In this document: positions 34,636-47,969 of the stretch, piece by piece
Layout: every line of letters begins with the position of its first letter
Position numbering within the stretch: position 1 is the stretch's first letter
Assembly (NCBI RefSeq): GCF_028453695.1
Contig: NC_135779.1
Location: 1,054,001 to 1,118,000, forward strand
Direction of reading: 5' to 3'
DNA from: Augochlora pura
Lineage: Eukaryota > Arthropoda > Insecta > Hymenoptera > Halictidae
Length of the DNA stretch: 64,000 bases
Notes under the pieces: generated by a model
Told to the model about the DNA's origin: nothing
Databases searched by the model: none
The model's input: the letters and a program-made list of their open reading frames with translations, nothing else
Made by a program: the position numbers and the translations under genes

Positions 34636-37600
34636 TTTTCTCGGGCCGCTATATATATGCGGCAGTCGATAAACCGCGCCTGCGTGTAGCTCAAACAGAG
34701 AGAGAGAGAGAGAGAGAGAGAGTACTCTACCCCCTGGTCTAACCCCGTAGACTCTCAGGGGGTGCTCGCCTCTCGCTTCCTGCACGCATACCTCCGTTCC
34801 GCTTTCCCGCGCAGGGGTGTGGATTAAAGATATTAAAGATACCCCGGTCCGCCGCCGTATGCTCGTCCTCGTCCTCGTCCAGAACCGTACACGCGACGAG
34901 GAGAACCGGGGACGCCGCCAGTCACACCCTTCCCGCATTTCAGGGTCTATGGATCAGAAAGCATTTGCGCACCCTGCTTTTTCGGCACGGTCTCCCATAG
35001 AGAGATATATATACATATAACTGCCACGAATTATTGCGCAGAGTAATTCCCTCGAAATTATTAGATTCGTGTGAGAACGTTCCCGCATACTCGATTTTAT
35101 GCTGTGAAGTTCGATGATCCTCGATTTCATGGTGGGAAGAAAAGAAAGTTGGATCATTCCGTGCTCGGTGTGAAAAGTTTTTTTAGGAGCTGTGAAATTG
35201 CTTGGGAGAGCTTTTATGGGAATTTAGTGGACACCGACAGTCGAGGTTAGCAAATCTGAATTCGTCGAACTCCTTCAAGCTTATGCATACGAGTACGTTC
35301 TATCGAAGGGATGAGCTGGGAAAAGGAAGATGCTTAAAACCTGATCGATCTACGGATCGATTTCTAAACGAATTGTATCCATAAATGTATAGATTCTTTC
35401 TAGATGAACGTTCGGGAAAAGTAGGAACACAGTTTTCATATTTCATTGGCAAAAATGAACGAAAGTCGCGATAAGAGTCGCCTATTGATTGTCGAAAAAA
35501 AAATGACGATAAATGGCGGAAATTGAACAGCCCGAGGCGACCGCAACAGGGTTTTCGAACTTGCACAGCGTTTTTCCGGTTATCAAACTATTTCTGGCGT
35601 GCCTAGTATCTACATACTGCGTAACGGAGCACGCGGCGTTGTTCATTTTCGCAGTGAACCGGTCGCCGATCGGTCTGCCGTTGTGGATCGAGCCGGTAAA
35701 TAATTCAGCGGTCGTAATGGCCGCCCACCTCCGCGAGTGACCGTGACAAAGGGCGGAAAATCACGGAACCGAGTCCTGCAACTCGTGTGTGTGCACCTGC
35801 AAGGCGTCCGTGGGATTTTTTTCTCCAAGGGAGAGGCTGAAATATCGATTCTGCTTGTGCGTCTTGAACGAACCGCACACGCCGGATTATAACGGCGTAA
35901 CTGTTGTGTTGGCTGTCGTGGACAACGCTGGCCGCGGCCAGAAAGAGAAAATTGGAGAGAAAAGTAAACGCGGAAAAATCGAGAAAAGAAATAAAGAGAA
36001 AGGAGGAGAGAGAGAGAGAAGTAAAAAGGGGATAGGTGGGAGAGACCTCGCGTTTTTATGCAAAGGAATTTACGTGCGGCTGCTTTTCACGGTCTCGGAG
36101 CAACAGGACGCTGGAATCGCTCGTAAATATTCGTTCCCCCGATGAAACAGTTACTAGATGTCGGGGAGCGCGATTAATATTCATTGGAGAAAGGGGTGGG
36201 GGTCAAGAAAGCAACGGGAACGCCGAGAGACTCGCATAATTACAACTCCCAGCCAGGACGTGGCGGCGGGATCGCGGAATTACGATTTCTGGAACACCGT
36301 AGCACCGCGTTCGTGAACGGAGATCGTCCTTGGTTGACTAAACTGTCATTAAACGTGTAGGTGACCTAGTATAGAACCCATCGATTCATTACTATTCCAT
36401 TCGTCCTACTATTTATCACCTTCGATTGATTTCTTTACGGCTAGCCGACTCGTGTGCCATCGAAGGGGTTGGAAACGCCGCGTGTCTGCAATAGATTCGA
36501 CGCTTGATTTCAATAGAAGCAAAAACTTAATAATTAATAATTATCGGGCTATTCGTTATTCCATTATTGGGAAACCTTCGTTGCTTATTTACGATTCGCG
36601 ATCGATACGGATAAATCAAGCATTCTTGACCTTTATTATTTCATCGCGAGCCAATCGAATCTTTATCGATGCACTTTGATGGAACGCGAAAGAATATACA
36701 ATTTTAATATTGAAACCTGCTACGGCCATTAATAACGAAACTTGATCCTACTCTTTAAGAACGCATGTATAATTCATGCTTTCGTCCAAGGATTTTAAAT
36801 CCTTTTTAACTTCAACTTGCTCCTTGCGTAAGATGAATACATTCATGATCGTTGTTCTCCGATTACACCCGAGTCATGTTTATCCATTGCTTGTAAAAAA
36901 AGCTATTTTCCGTGAGACTGATCAAACCTAGGGAATTAATTGGACGCGTCGACCAGAATGTCGTTCGCGAAAGCGATAAAAATCAGCTCGGGAGCCACGC
37001 AAAACAAGGAAAATTGAAACGGCGCGAGGTCCTAAGCGAAGCATCGTCGAATCAACGTTAATTCCATTAAAGAAATATTTCCATTATCAAATGATAGCAC
37101 TAATACGCTGCTCGTCCGAACGTGCCGGGCGTCCGACCACTTATGGACGGCGGCGTAATTGCAATGCGCGGGTTCTCGCGCGCGCCCCGGCTAATTAACA
37201 TTGCATTAACGACCGGTGACCACCGTACGACCACCCTTTCCCCCCACCGCTGCTCACCGCCCCGCACAACGGACACGTTTTTTTTCTTTGCCCCCTTGAA
37301 CAAGCCCGGACCGTCGGAAAACCGGCTGCGATTTATCGGGTTCATCGTCCACACATTTTTCTGTGTATCGTCGCGCGAACGTTACGCCGTTTTAATGGCC
37401 CCTAATTTTACACCGGATGATTTATTTTACGACTCGAATGTTAATTGCCCGGCCGGGTTTTTTCTTTGCTCCTTCGCCAGTAAGAACGGGACCGCCTCCC
37501 CTCCTCGCCTCTTATCGATGATTAATAAGACGCCACGAGGCTCGTCTGGATAAGGGGCCCAACAATTACGACTCTGAAACGCCGCCGGATATTACAATGC

Positions 37601-38199
37601 CATAATTCTGGACAGCTTTTTAATGAACTCGATTGTATTTCGCGAATGTGCTGCAGACAAATAGTTTTATTTCTACCGCGAGCGAGTAATATTGTTCCTT
37701 CGCCATCGAAAAGTATAATGGCGAACGATGTCTCAAATTATGAATTAAAAAGCACGAAAAGCCTTGCCACGTGCTCTACTGTAAACGTTTTAAGTATAAT
37801 AATACTCGGCCCAGTTATCAGTCGAGATATTAACGAGTAGAAAGTCCAAGATCGATGCGTTCCCGGTTTGATAAAATTTTTCAGTGATCTAACCGTAGGG
37901 ATAGCAGTCCAAACGGATGATAGAAGTGTGCACACCCGGTGTAGCGTTTCGTCGAGCGTGTCGCGCAGCGTACAACTTCTCGGACCCTCGGCCGGGCTCG
38001 TCGAGAGTGATTTTTCTTGATAGGAACACGACGGTGTCGCGGCCAATGCAATTCGATGGTTTATCGCGCGACATTTGTCGAGCTAAGCCTACACGCCCAC
38101 GCAAGTCGCGTATCTTTCGTTTCGAGATACCGTGATTTATTGTTCCGACCAGCCATATCTTGTTGTTCAATTTGGACCCCCCCCCCCCCCCCCCCCCCC

Positions 38200-38299
38200 N
38201 NNNNNNNNNNNNNNNNNNNNNNNNNNNNNNNNNNNNNNNNNNNNNNNNNNNNNNNNNNNNNNNNNNNNNNNNNNNNNNNNNNNNNNNNNNNNNNNNNNN
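38200..38299. other. 100-N assembly gap between poly-C runs
   Basis: Exactly 100 N are flanked by 23 C (38177-38199) on the left and 16 C (38300-38315) on the right. A round 100 usually marks a gap of unknown size. The C runs on both sides suggest the assembly broke on a long poly-C/poly-G tract. Any feature across this point is uncertain. Confidence 0.99.
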
Positions 38300-40118
38300 C
38301 CCCCCCCCCCCCCCCTCCCTTGGATCACTGGGGCGGAGTAATGCATTTTTCTTTCTACGAAAGTGGGAACTACGACGACCAGATTTAAATAACGATTGCC
38401 TCCGGTTCGTTGTCGGTAACAAGAGTTTTCTACGATTTCTAAATAATAATATTCAATGGAAAATTGCAGACGATCTCACCGACAGTCTCGCACATTTTTA
38501 GAATGATTTTGATAGTCTAATTGAAAAAATCGACGAGGCACAACGCGTTCCACTCTTTCTCATCAACGGCTCAATCAACCCCGTCTACAACCAGCGCCGT
38601 TCAATAAAAATTTCTGCATAAAGCCCGAACACACGGAGAATAAAGTTTTTCAGCCCATGCTCCAATTAATCTTGCTGTAATAAATTCTGAAAAAATGCCG
38701 ATTCTCCCGACGACTCGACGATCCTTCTCGCGGCAGTTTATCGATTCGATCCAATCACATTAATCTGGCACCGGGTTGCCAGCTGACCCGCGGCAACTCC
38801 AAACACGGTCAAATAAATATTTAAAAAGATTTTTTTTATAAAACGCGAAACAATTTGGTGCTCACATACGTACGCTGATCTCCGGCAAAATGCGGATCAA
38901 TCCGCGCGATTAATTTATACTCGGCACTGCGAGGAATAAAAATCGAATCGTTGCGTCGCGGGCATCCATTAGATAAATTAGCGACGATAGGATGGAAAAT
39001 TGAAAAATATAGGAAGCGCGATGCGGGCAACGTGATTTCTTCTAAACGAAGTTCCGGGACGGACGCGCCGCGTTGCGCATCCACGGAAAGCCATAAATTC
39101 CGATTTAACGCGATACTAAAGTGCCGGTGGAAAAGATGGCGGCGGGATTTCGTTGGTTTTCGGAGGCGCGAGAAAAAGCAGGGAGAACACGCGTTCGGAC
39201 ACGCGTTTACACGTTTGCAGATTCACGGGCGGGGGGGGATTTATAGGAGAGCAAATGGAAGGTTTGCGGTGCGCCGGGGCTTCGTATGATTAAATGTTAC
39301 AGCGGAACGGGCGACGGGCCGGACAGCCAGCCCGGCCGCGCGGGGAAAGACAGTAATTATACGATAACAATCGATATCTAATTTTCCCCGCCGTCGTGCC
39401 AACCAAGGCTGAACTATGCCTGGCTGCGCGTTAACACACGAAAACGAAGAAACGACGCGTTTAATCTCCGGTTCCCCGTAACCGCAGCCAGATCGAACAC
39501 GACCGCAAAATACACCTGTAATTCGATACACTACATCCTGACTGGCAGATGGAGGTGTTCGCCGTTTTCGCCCTCGCCGGCGAACAGCCAGGTAAAAACG
39601 TGGCTGAAAGGGAGACAGGAAGCACTCGGAAGACGGAAAACAACGAAAAGACCGGTGGTGTGGGCGGACAGCCTGAAAGTTTCGTTTTCGCCTAACGCGC
39701 CGCCGCCCCTCCCGCGGATGAATCCAGACGTCTACCCCGTGTCGGCTCTCGGCTCTCGTCATTCGGACGGTTTTCTTGTGAACCACGCGAAGAATACACC
39801 CATCTCCTGGCGGTTTCACGCGAACGCCACACCCCCGTGAAATTATTGTGCTCCCGCTGAAGTTTCAAACACTCTCGAGTCTCCCCCGAGGGGGATTACA
39901 CCACTTTAAAAATTGCGGCGGATCTTTTTAGCCTAAGTGATAGAGCGCGGAGTCGCAGGAAAAGAGACAATGCTCCACGGCTGTCCCTCCTCCAAGAGTT
40001 CTACAATTACTTTCAATTCGACGGATTCCGATGTACGGGATATAACAGTCGACGATATCTCGTTCTCGGGGAACGAGAAGCGGTGGACCGCTGTTCCAGC
40101 GACGCCGTTTCGTTGTTG

Positions 40119-40183
40119 GAAAATTAAAAAATACTCCCGCGGACCTTGAGATACGTGCGATAAAAAGCACCCAGCAGATTTCC
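40119..40183 (+). repeat. Dispersed repeat, copy 1
   Basis: Begins GAAAATTAAAAAATA, then ACCTTG, GATACG and GCG(A/G)TAAAA, and ends ATTTCC. It aligns over 65 bases, at roughly three quarters identity by eye, with copy 2 at 46311-46376. Both lie in non-coding DNA, suggesting an old dispersed element. A GCCGCCATTTTG (Pho/YY1-type) string follows copy 1 at 40271, and a similar one follows copy 2 near 46926. Confidence 0.6.
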
Positions 40184-41756
40184 TATTCAATTCGCGGTTT
40201 CTGCCGGCACGGAAAGAGTTACGAAAGACTTTACGGTTCTTTATTTTACGTGTTGCGAGGCGGTCGTAGCGCCGCCATTTTGTCGGACAGGCGAAATTAA
40301 AAAATGCTCTAGCGTAGCCTAAGACGGATAGAACGAACGGCTGGCAACAGAATTTCCGTTTCTCTCGTAGCTTTTCCTTTGACAAATAATTGCGGGAACA
40401 CTGCGACTGCAATTAGGAGTTTCTTTTATTGCTCGTTTCGTCGGGCGACGTCAAAATAAACGATAACGCCAGGTGGAACTTAAATTTTCCAGCGGATTTG
40501 CTACGCGTCTCCCCGGCTTCCCCGTGTAGTACCGATTGCCAAAACCGGCGGAAATTCTGGCGACGTAACGGCGGCTGTTCGAGCCGCATTATCGCGGCGC
40601 TCGCAAGATATAAAGCCCTAAATCACCGTGGGTTTGAAAACTTTTCGAACGGGCGAATAATAAAATCCCGGTCCGCGGTTGTACATCGTGGCCAGGAGAA
40701 AAGAAACTCTCGCGTAAGACCACTTGAGACCGACGTCGGATTAATAAGAAGAGAATACCGAGCGTTACGCGGTCCGACGCAGTTTTATTAGCCATTACCG
40801 GAGGGCCACGTTGTTCCGTGGGAATTCTTTTGGATCCCTTTTGTCCGCCGCGTCACAATGCCGTTACGCCGGTGTGGTAAGTAATCGCATTGTTCTACGG
40901 GAACATGTCCGTCGACGGAGAGAGAGAGGGTGTGTGAGAGAGAGAGAGAGAGAGAGAGACGACTTCGGAGCTCCTCGCGGCCCATGAGTCTGTGAGTCAA
41001 TTAATAGCGCGGCGGTTCGAGACAAAAGAAATCTTCCTCGAGCCGAGCTGCCCCCGAACCGTGACCTACCACCTAGGGGGTTGTAAACAAAAGCGGGTCG
41101 GCAAACAAAGTTGGTAGCGAAGGCAAACACGATACACCACCGCCCTTCAAAGTGTCGCGCCGTAAAGTTGAAGTGCAAGGTACAAGTTCAACCCTCCACC
41201 CCCGGCGACCTTCGATCCGGCGCGGAAACTAAAAGTATGATACCGGGAATCGAAAATTCTCGTTCCTCGCCTCGAGGACCTCCAATTTTTTGAGGAAATA
41301 CTTATAGTTTTTAGAAACTGTTCAATCTCGCTCTGTTTGATAAATCGCGTTATTAAAAGCAAAGCTACACTCTATACTACAAACGTGTACAGATAATTGA
41401 CGGAAAGAGGACACTTGTTTTCTATTAGCTCGCAAGTGCTGGCTAAAAATTAGAAGTATTTGATTTCGTTTCGACAGCTCAAACGACGGAGCAATATTTC
41501 TCGAGGGATGAAGGTACGAGGGAGGGAACACGGAAGAAAATAGAGGGCTGTTCGAAAAAAGGAAGAGGTAGAAAAGCATGGGGAGAGAATGCCACGAATT
41601 GGACGTAGCAAAGGTGGGCCGAGCCCCTTAGATTCGCAGGACAGTGGCTCGAAAAGTGGCTGCGAACTGTTGTAACGTATGTGGACGTTTTCCACGGCAA
41701 GTTCAACGATAAATCTTCCCTTATCGAGGCTCGCGTGTCCGCGCGCGAGCTCCGCA

Positions 41757-41772
41757 ACACGCGCGCGCGTGT
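41757..41772. repeat. CpG-rich perfect palindrome
   Basis: ACACGCGCGCGCGTGT is its own reverse complement and lies in a CG-dense stretch (41730-41810). It is a potential Z-DNA or cruciform site; nothing links it to a gene. Confidence 0.85.
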
Positions 41773-42936
41773 GAACACTCGCGGAGACACACGGTCGCGC
41801 GCGCGAGACGCGGAAGAGAGAGCGAGAGAGGGTAGACGCGTGAATGGACAGGCCCCGAGGAGCGAGAAACAGCGGAATCTGTTACGCCGCCGGCACGAGA
41901 TCTCACCCCCGACGCCGATGTGGAAATAATTTCAGTTATGAAGTCGTTCATCGCCGGTTCCCTCTCAATAACGAATCTCCTCGACGCGCAACATGCCGGC
42001 ACAGGAAAATTCCTGTGCGAACTGCCACGGATTTCGATGGTCCGTCCTCCCTTGCTCTCTCTCTCTCTCTCTCTATGAGAGAGAGACTCTCTCTCTTATT
42101 CCGGACCGACTCGCATTTTACCCGCCCCTCTCGGGATTTCACCGAATTAAGTTTGATCTCGGTGGAAACGATCGTGTCTCGTTGACATAGTTTCTCCGTT
42201 TCTGGCCGGACACGCTCCGGGCGACTTGCAGCGCTGTTGCTGACATTATCGGGCCGATTTTTCGGAAGAGAACTTCTCGACTTTCCACTCGATTTCACCG
42301 AACCCACTGTCCCGGGCTGCGAATTCGCGAGCAAAATTTTGCTCGATCAATTATGCGAAATTCTAGAACATCCCCTCGAAATACCGGATTACAAAACTCC
42401 TCGATTTATAATTACTCGTCATTTTTTATGATTATCATAAATTGTGTAACCTCTCTGATAAGATTAGGTTCTCTAATTATTCCAGATCAACGTTGATGTT
42501 TTTAACGGACCCGCGCAAGAACGTTTCGACTTTATAGCAATTTCGTATTCTATCGAATCAAGCCCGCGAATGCGAAATGCTTATGCAGACCGGATTACGC
42601 ATCAAAGACAAAGTTCCGAATTGGCCGTAAATGATATTACCAGGGGCAGGGTTACCGTGGAGCGTCTAGAAGCCTGCCATTGCTAAAATAACGCGTCCAA
42701 ACGACCGTGGAGCAGCGTTTAGGTGCACCGTTTTCCGACGAATTAGTTATCGCACGGGAACAGCTCGAAGTTACCACCTTGTCGTGGTCTTCTACATAGC
42801 TAATAAGGTTGCCAAGACAGGAGCGCTGATGGACCATTGATTACCTATCAACCAGCTATTAATGTTTACGTTCGAACTATCCGAACTACATGCCCGCCAA
42901 TATCTCGAACTTGGGCAAGAATTTGCTCTTTACCGC

Positions 42937-42940
<4 letters not shown>

Positions 42941-42980
<40 letters not shown>
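42941..42980. repeat. (TC)n microsatellite
   Basis: Twenty uninterrupted TC copies preceded by five C. Non-coding context. Confidence 0.96.
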
Positions 42981-42983
<3 letters not shown>

Positions 42984-45900
42984 CGCATCTGAAATTTATC
43001 CAACGAATCGAATACTAGACAAAAGCGCGCGGTTGTTTTCGTGGCCGTAGAGGACGAAGATGAGAGAAAGATGGTAAAGGAGGCAACAATTTCGGAATCC
43101 CGTGGACTCTAATGTTCCCGGGGATCAGATCGCCGAGTCAGAAAGGATGGACTTTAAAGAAACGACGAGACAGCTGCACAGCCACCTCGAAGAAACGATT
43201 TGATGCGGGGATAAAGCGGTTAGGCCCCTATCCGTCCTCCATTCCACGGTCTTCTCATCCGTGTTTCTCGGTCCTCTTGCTCGGTCGGTGCTATCCGTGG
43301 CTTTTTCTCCGTTCGAATGGGAGGGAGATGTGTATCTCTGAAAATAGGATTGGTGCGGCACGCATTGTGCCGAGGACACTGTCTCTCCACCTACCCTCCT
43401 TCGTATTTATAGTCCTCGGCTTTTCCGCCGTGCTTCGCGCCCTACGACCGCTTAATTCGACCGCTCGCAAGAATACAATCCTCTCTCTCCGCTCCTCACG
43501 GCTCCGCTCCGCTCTGTTCCGTGCCGTGCCGCGCCGCTTCATTCCGCTCCGCTCCTCTTCGCTCCTCTTCGCTCGCGAAAGAACACGCCGTGAATGGTTC
43601 TCGCAACGAGAAACCTGGGTCCAGGTGGAACCAGCTACTCGTGTCACTTTTGTGGCCTTTTAAGGCACTCCGTGGGGATCCGGGAATAATTCACTCCCCC
43701 CCATTGACGCGTCATCCTCGTGAAAACCACGGAGGATTCTCGGACTTCCAGAGTCGTCTGCTCCCAGATTCGAAGGAGGCAGCAATTAAGAAATGCTAAA
43801 GGAAGGACGCGAATCCGAGCAATTAGTTTCTCGTGAAATTTCATAGAGCTCGGAAGTGAGCAAACAGCTTTTCAGCCGCTATTTTTTCGTACTTGACAAC
43901 CGAGCCATCGTCCCGCTGAAACAACAAAATCTTTAAATAACTGAAGAACTCTGTTCCGCTCTATTCCACCTCTGCTCATCGGCTACGGCTACTCTCTCTC
44001 TCTCTCTCTCTCTGCTCTTCCTCTCTCAGATCCCGTAGACATACAATTCTCTTTCTACACTTATTCATAATGCAAATCCACGGTTATCAATTTATAGCTA
44101 GCCGCGTCCTTCGTTCTACCCCGCGGGTCTACTTAAACCGGTCGCTTAATAAGACTCTCCTGACGGACTCCCGAATCAAATCCTTAATTAAGCTCTCGAC
44201 TATCTCCGCTCCCTCTCCACACCCCCCGCCTTCCCATTCTCCTTTTCTCTTTGCCCGAAGCTTCGACCCGCGGAAATGCTAAATGCGTAAACGCCACAAC
44301 AAAATTCTGCAGCACGGAATCTGAATTATTCGGCGGAGAGCTTGCCACAGACCGGACAAAGGTGTGGGAATATCGTCCGTGCCACCGGATCGTAATTTTG
44401 TTAGAAAATACGGTCGCGTTTGCTGTTTTGCATACTGTTCTCAGCGAAAACGATTATCGAGGATACCATTCTCTGGAACAGTGTCACACAATTCTCCATT
44501 GTATTGCAAATATTTCAGGCAATAATATTCAATTTTTAGTTCATTTAAATTCAGTTTCAAGAAAGATAAGAAAATTTCTTAAAAATTACCACAAATTGGA
44601 ACCCTTGTAAAATCTTTGGAAACTTTTTTCCGCGATTGTATACGCCATGGATTTGAAGATCGAAGTCCCCTCTTTACAACGATACCCTAAAACTCGACCC
44701 ACGATTTTTTCTAGCCGTTTCATCGAGCTCCGAAGGAAAGGTCTACCACCGCCTTCACCGAATTTGCTTCTCATTTTTCTGCAATAAAACGGCGAGAAAA
44801 AATTGTACATCAAGTTTTATGGGCTCGTTGTAAAAAGGAAGCCTATACGTTGAAATCTGTGATAGTCACGGTTCGGTGAAAAATGTTCAGTGCTTTCGAT
44901 CGCATCGGATTTTATATAATTTATATTGTAAAGAGCGAAAGGGTGTCGGGAATTTCTGAAAAATCGTAAATCCAAAGTTGAAATATTAATGGGAACAAGC
45001 GTGTACGCTCGAAACGTTAATCTATAAACTTGTGAATCATGTTCCCGGTCGGTTTGCAAGTCGGTAGCCGCGATAAATGCTAAACAAAGAAATCGGGCGC
45101 CCTTTGGGTCCTCGCCGGGCATAATTCATCCGAGAGAAAGACAAACGGGTCTGCTCGAGCGTAGCAGGGCTGTATAAAGCTACGAGAAAAAGTTCCCGGC
45201 ACGGTATTAAACTAAACTAAACTGTCCGGGGCCGGGGCGTTTTCTCCTGCGTCCCTGCGTCCCCCTGCGTCGCCCCTGTGGTTCGCGTTCTTTTCGCCGG
45301 GCATTTGTGGCCCATTTTCACAGGCCACGGTTTTTAATGCGGCCGCTCGCAAGGAATACCTTTTCTCCAGCCATGAGGAAACTAATCGGAACACCGGTGG
45401 AGAGAGAACGGGAGAGAAAAATGGATGAGGAGAGAGAGAGAGAGAGAGTAGGAGAGCGAGTGCGTCCATCCGTGGACGCGCAGCGCCGCCAGGTGCGTCG
45501 TGATTTACCACCGAGCGCTGGAAGTCGATCGAGTCGACGGTTCAGAAAGTGGCTGGGTAGAGACCCGGGAATCGGTCCCCTCCGTTATTAAAATTTCTCA
45601 CGAGTCTCTCTTTCTCTCTGGACGCCTCCCCTGCCGCCCCTGGCCGGTCTCCATCGGCCACCGTCGGCCTTCATCCCTCTTTATGAACGATAAAGCTCCG
45701 GTACGAGGAGAAAATGCGACTGCCGCCGATAATCGTGCTTCGCAACGGTCTTCTGTTGTATCAGGGATCGAGAGAGAGAGAGACTCTACTCTCTTCTCTC
45801 CCTTTTTCCCTCGCCGCGAAATCGATTCGGAAACAACGTTCGTATTTGGTATCGAGCCGGCCGATCTCGCCTTTCATTGCGGGGGGTGTAAATAAAACCG

Positions 45901-46310
45901 TCTCCGGGGTTGATCGGACTCGTCGAGAGAAAGAAAAGTCCCGGCAAATGTACCGTGCGGTGCTCGAACCCTCGTGTCGCCGCTATTAGGCTGTTGGACC
46001 GTAAATGCCGACTCTCGTCCGCCGGCCTGCAGAGGCTGTTAGCTTTTTAAGTGCTCCACGGACGCGTGTGCTACCCCTTTGTCGATCTTCCGCCCGATTA
46101 TTGACTCAGGTGACGATTTTCGGATCTCGCCCTATTTCACAGATCGACCGCCATGTCCCACGGATCATTTTCCGCGATACCGTTTGCCCCAATTTTGCAT
46201 CGCCCTGAATTTTTAGCGGCACGGTTATCCGCGGCCGTTCCGATAAATTCAGGATTATCGTTCTGTTATATTATCAGCGAGCGCGTACTCCGAGCGTTTT
46301 ATCGAACGGA

Positions 46311-46376
46311 GAAAATTAAAAAATATCCACGTTTACCTTGGGATACGCGCGGTAAAATTCTCGCTACAAAATTTCC
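46311..46376 (+). repeat. Dispersed repeat, copy 2
   Basis: Diverged counterpart of 40119-40183 in the same orientation, sharing GAAAATTAAAAAATA, ACCTTG, GATACG, TAAAA and the terminal ATTTCC in the same order and spacing. The family is unknown to me. Confidence 0.6.
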
Positions 46377-47952
46377 ACCTGCTTCATGGCTTTTCCCGGA
46401 AGAATTGCTCGTGGTTCATGCGAGTATTGGCGTCTTCTCGATTCGTTTAATATCGAGCTTCATCTCAACGAAACCGCACGGACTAATTTCGTGCAGCGGA
46501 CGAAAATGTTCTTGCCAATGTCAGTCCGATCGTCGGTTCCGTGGATCTCGTCGTCGAAGTTTAATTGATTTAAAGAGACGCTAATCTAACGCTCAGCCGT
46601 CACATTCCGTGGAAAACCGTCAGATAATTGATAGGAGCGTTAATAGCTGTTTGTATCGCGAGATGTCCACATAGTTTCGAACCGTCTACGCTGTTAAAAT
46701 TAGACGTCGGTGAACGTGGAACGCTAAGCCGATGTTGTTTTCCGTGTTTCGTCGCGCGGCGACGATTTTAGAACAGACGATAACGCAACGGCCCGAGAAA
46801 GAAAGTTCGAAGTGTAAAATATGAAGAGAACGACGGCGCATAGTGTCGGCATTGAGCGTAAAATAGGAAGGGGACGGTGTAGAGACGAGTTGTGAAATGA
46901 AATGGAATATTTTTCTCCGGAGCGTCGCCATTTTGTCAGGTCTACGCTCCCTTTTTATGTAAAAAGCGATTCAGATCGCTGGGAATCAGACTGATTATCC
47001 ACTTGGAAGTTCGGAGCCCTCGATGAGAGAGGAAAAGAGAACGAAAGAGAGAGAGAGAGAGAGAGAAAGAGAGCGAAGGAGAGTGCACCGCTATTGAAGG
47101 TATATTTTTCTCAGCATTCTACGCGGCGCGGTGTATAGACGCTATTATAGATCGATTTTCTATCTATAAAAATTGCACTAGTTTATTAAATGTTGATCGC
47201 GCCGGTATCGTTTCAGGAAAGTCATACTCGCCGGTCTTCTGCATAAAAATGCAGAAAATTTCTGAACAGGCGTGAAAGTTTGAACGAAATATTTACGTCC
47301 TAAGTTATCGTTTTTTCGAGCTCGTTGCACAGTTTTGCACCGTATCTTTTTCTTATTATTTAATGCATCGGAATCTAGTTGCTAAAGTATTCCTAATAAA
47401 GCGATAGAAACTCTAGCCCTCTTTACCAAGCATTTCTGACGGATTCTACAAATAAGGTAGGCCTCTGTCGTCAACGAGAAAATGTTCTGCATCAATTAAA
47501 TGGGCAATTAAAACGACAGACGGTCGATTCCTTTGATCCAATACGTTCCTCCAGGTGTAGACCACGTTTGATCCCCCCATTAACCCGCGCCACCGCAATA
47601 TTCCGCGCGGCGCAGCGATTTCCTTCCCCATGGGCCGCAATTACGGGCATCGCCGGTCATTAGAGACGTATCAATTGTCGCGAGCAATTCGGAAAAAAAT
47701 CATCGGGCAGAAAAGCGTGCACGGTTCGCTGGCTTATCCGTCGGGCGCCGTGAGGGATCGCGATTCGAACTGTTGAATACATCGGCGGGGGATCGCGGCT
47801 CGGTCCGAAGTTCATAATTAATTTCCCCGTATCGACGGGGGCACACCACTTCTAATCCCGTTAACTCTCGCGCGGCGACTACGGTAATGAAATGCACCCT
47901 TACTTTACCCCCTTCACGGGATATTACTATTTTTCCCTGCCGATGGAGACTG

Positions 47953-47969
47953 CCCCCCCCCCCCCCCCC
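47953..47969 (+). repeat. Poly-C run (17 C)
   Basis: Seventeen consecutive C, one of four long G/C homopolymers in the window (with 32080, 34189 and the gap flanks near 38177-38315). Confidence 0.95.

Larger units (their letters stand above)
24326..38176. other. CpG-rich gene desert, left part
   Basis: About 13.9 kb with no exon I can support. The first few hundred bases may be 5' UTR or promoter of the minus-strand LRR receptor. The rest is CpG-rich non-coding DNA with GA/CT microsatellites (25281-25327, 26824-26886, 27721-27750, 34373-34398, 34697-34722), homopolymer G/C runs (32080-32095, 34189-34209), a 10-bp tandem of GATCCCGAGG type (33161-33199) and a pentanucleotide array (34550-34635). 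Open frames are short or are translations of the repeats. It could be intergenic or part of a very long intron. Confidence 0.5.
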
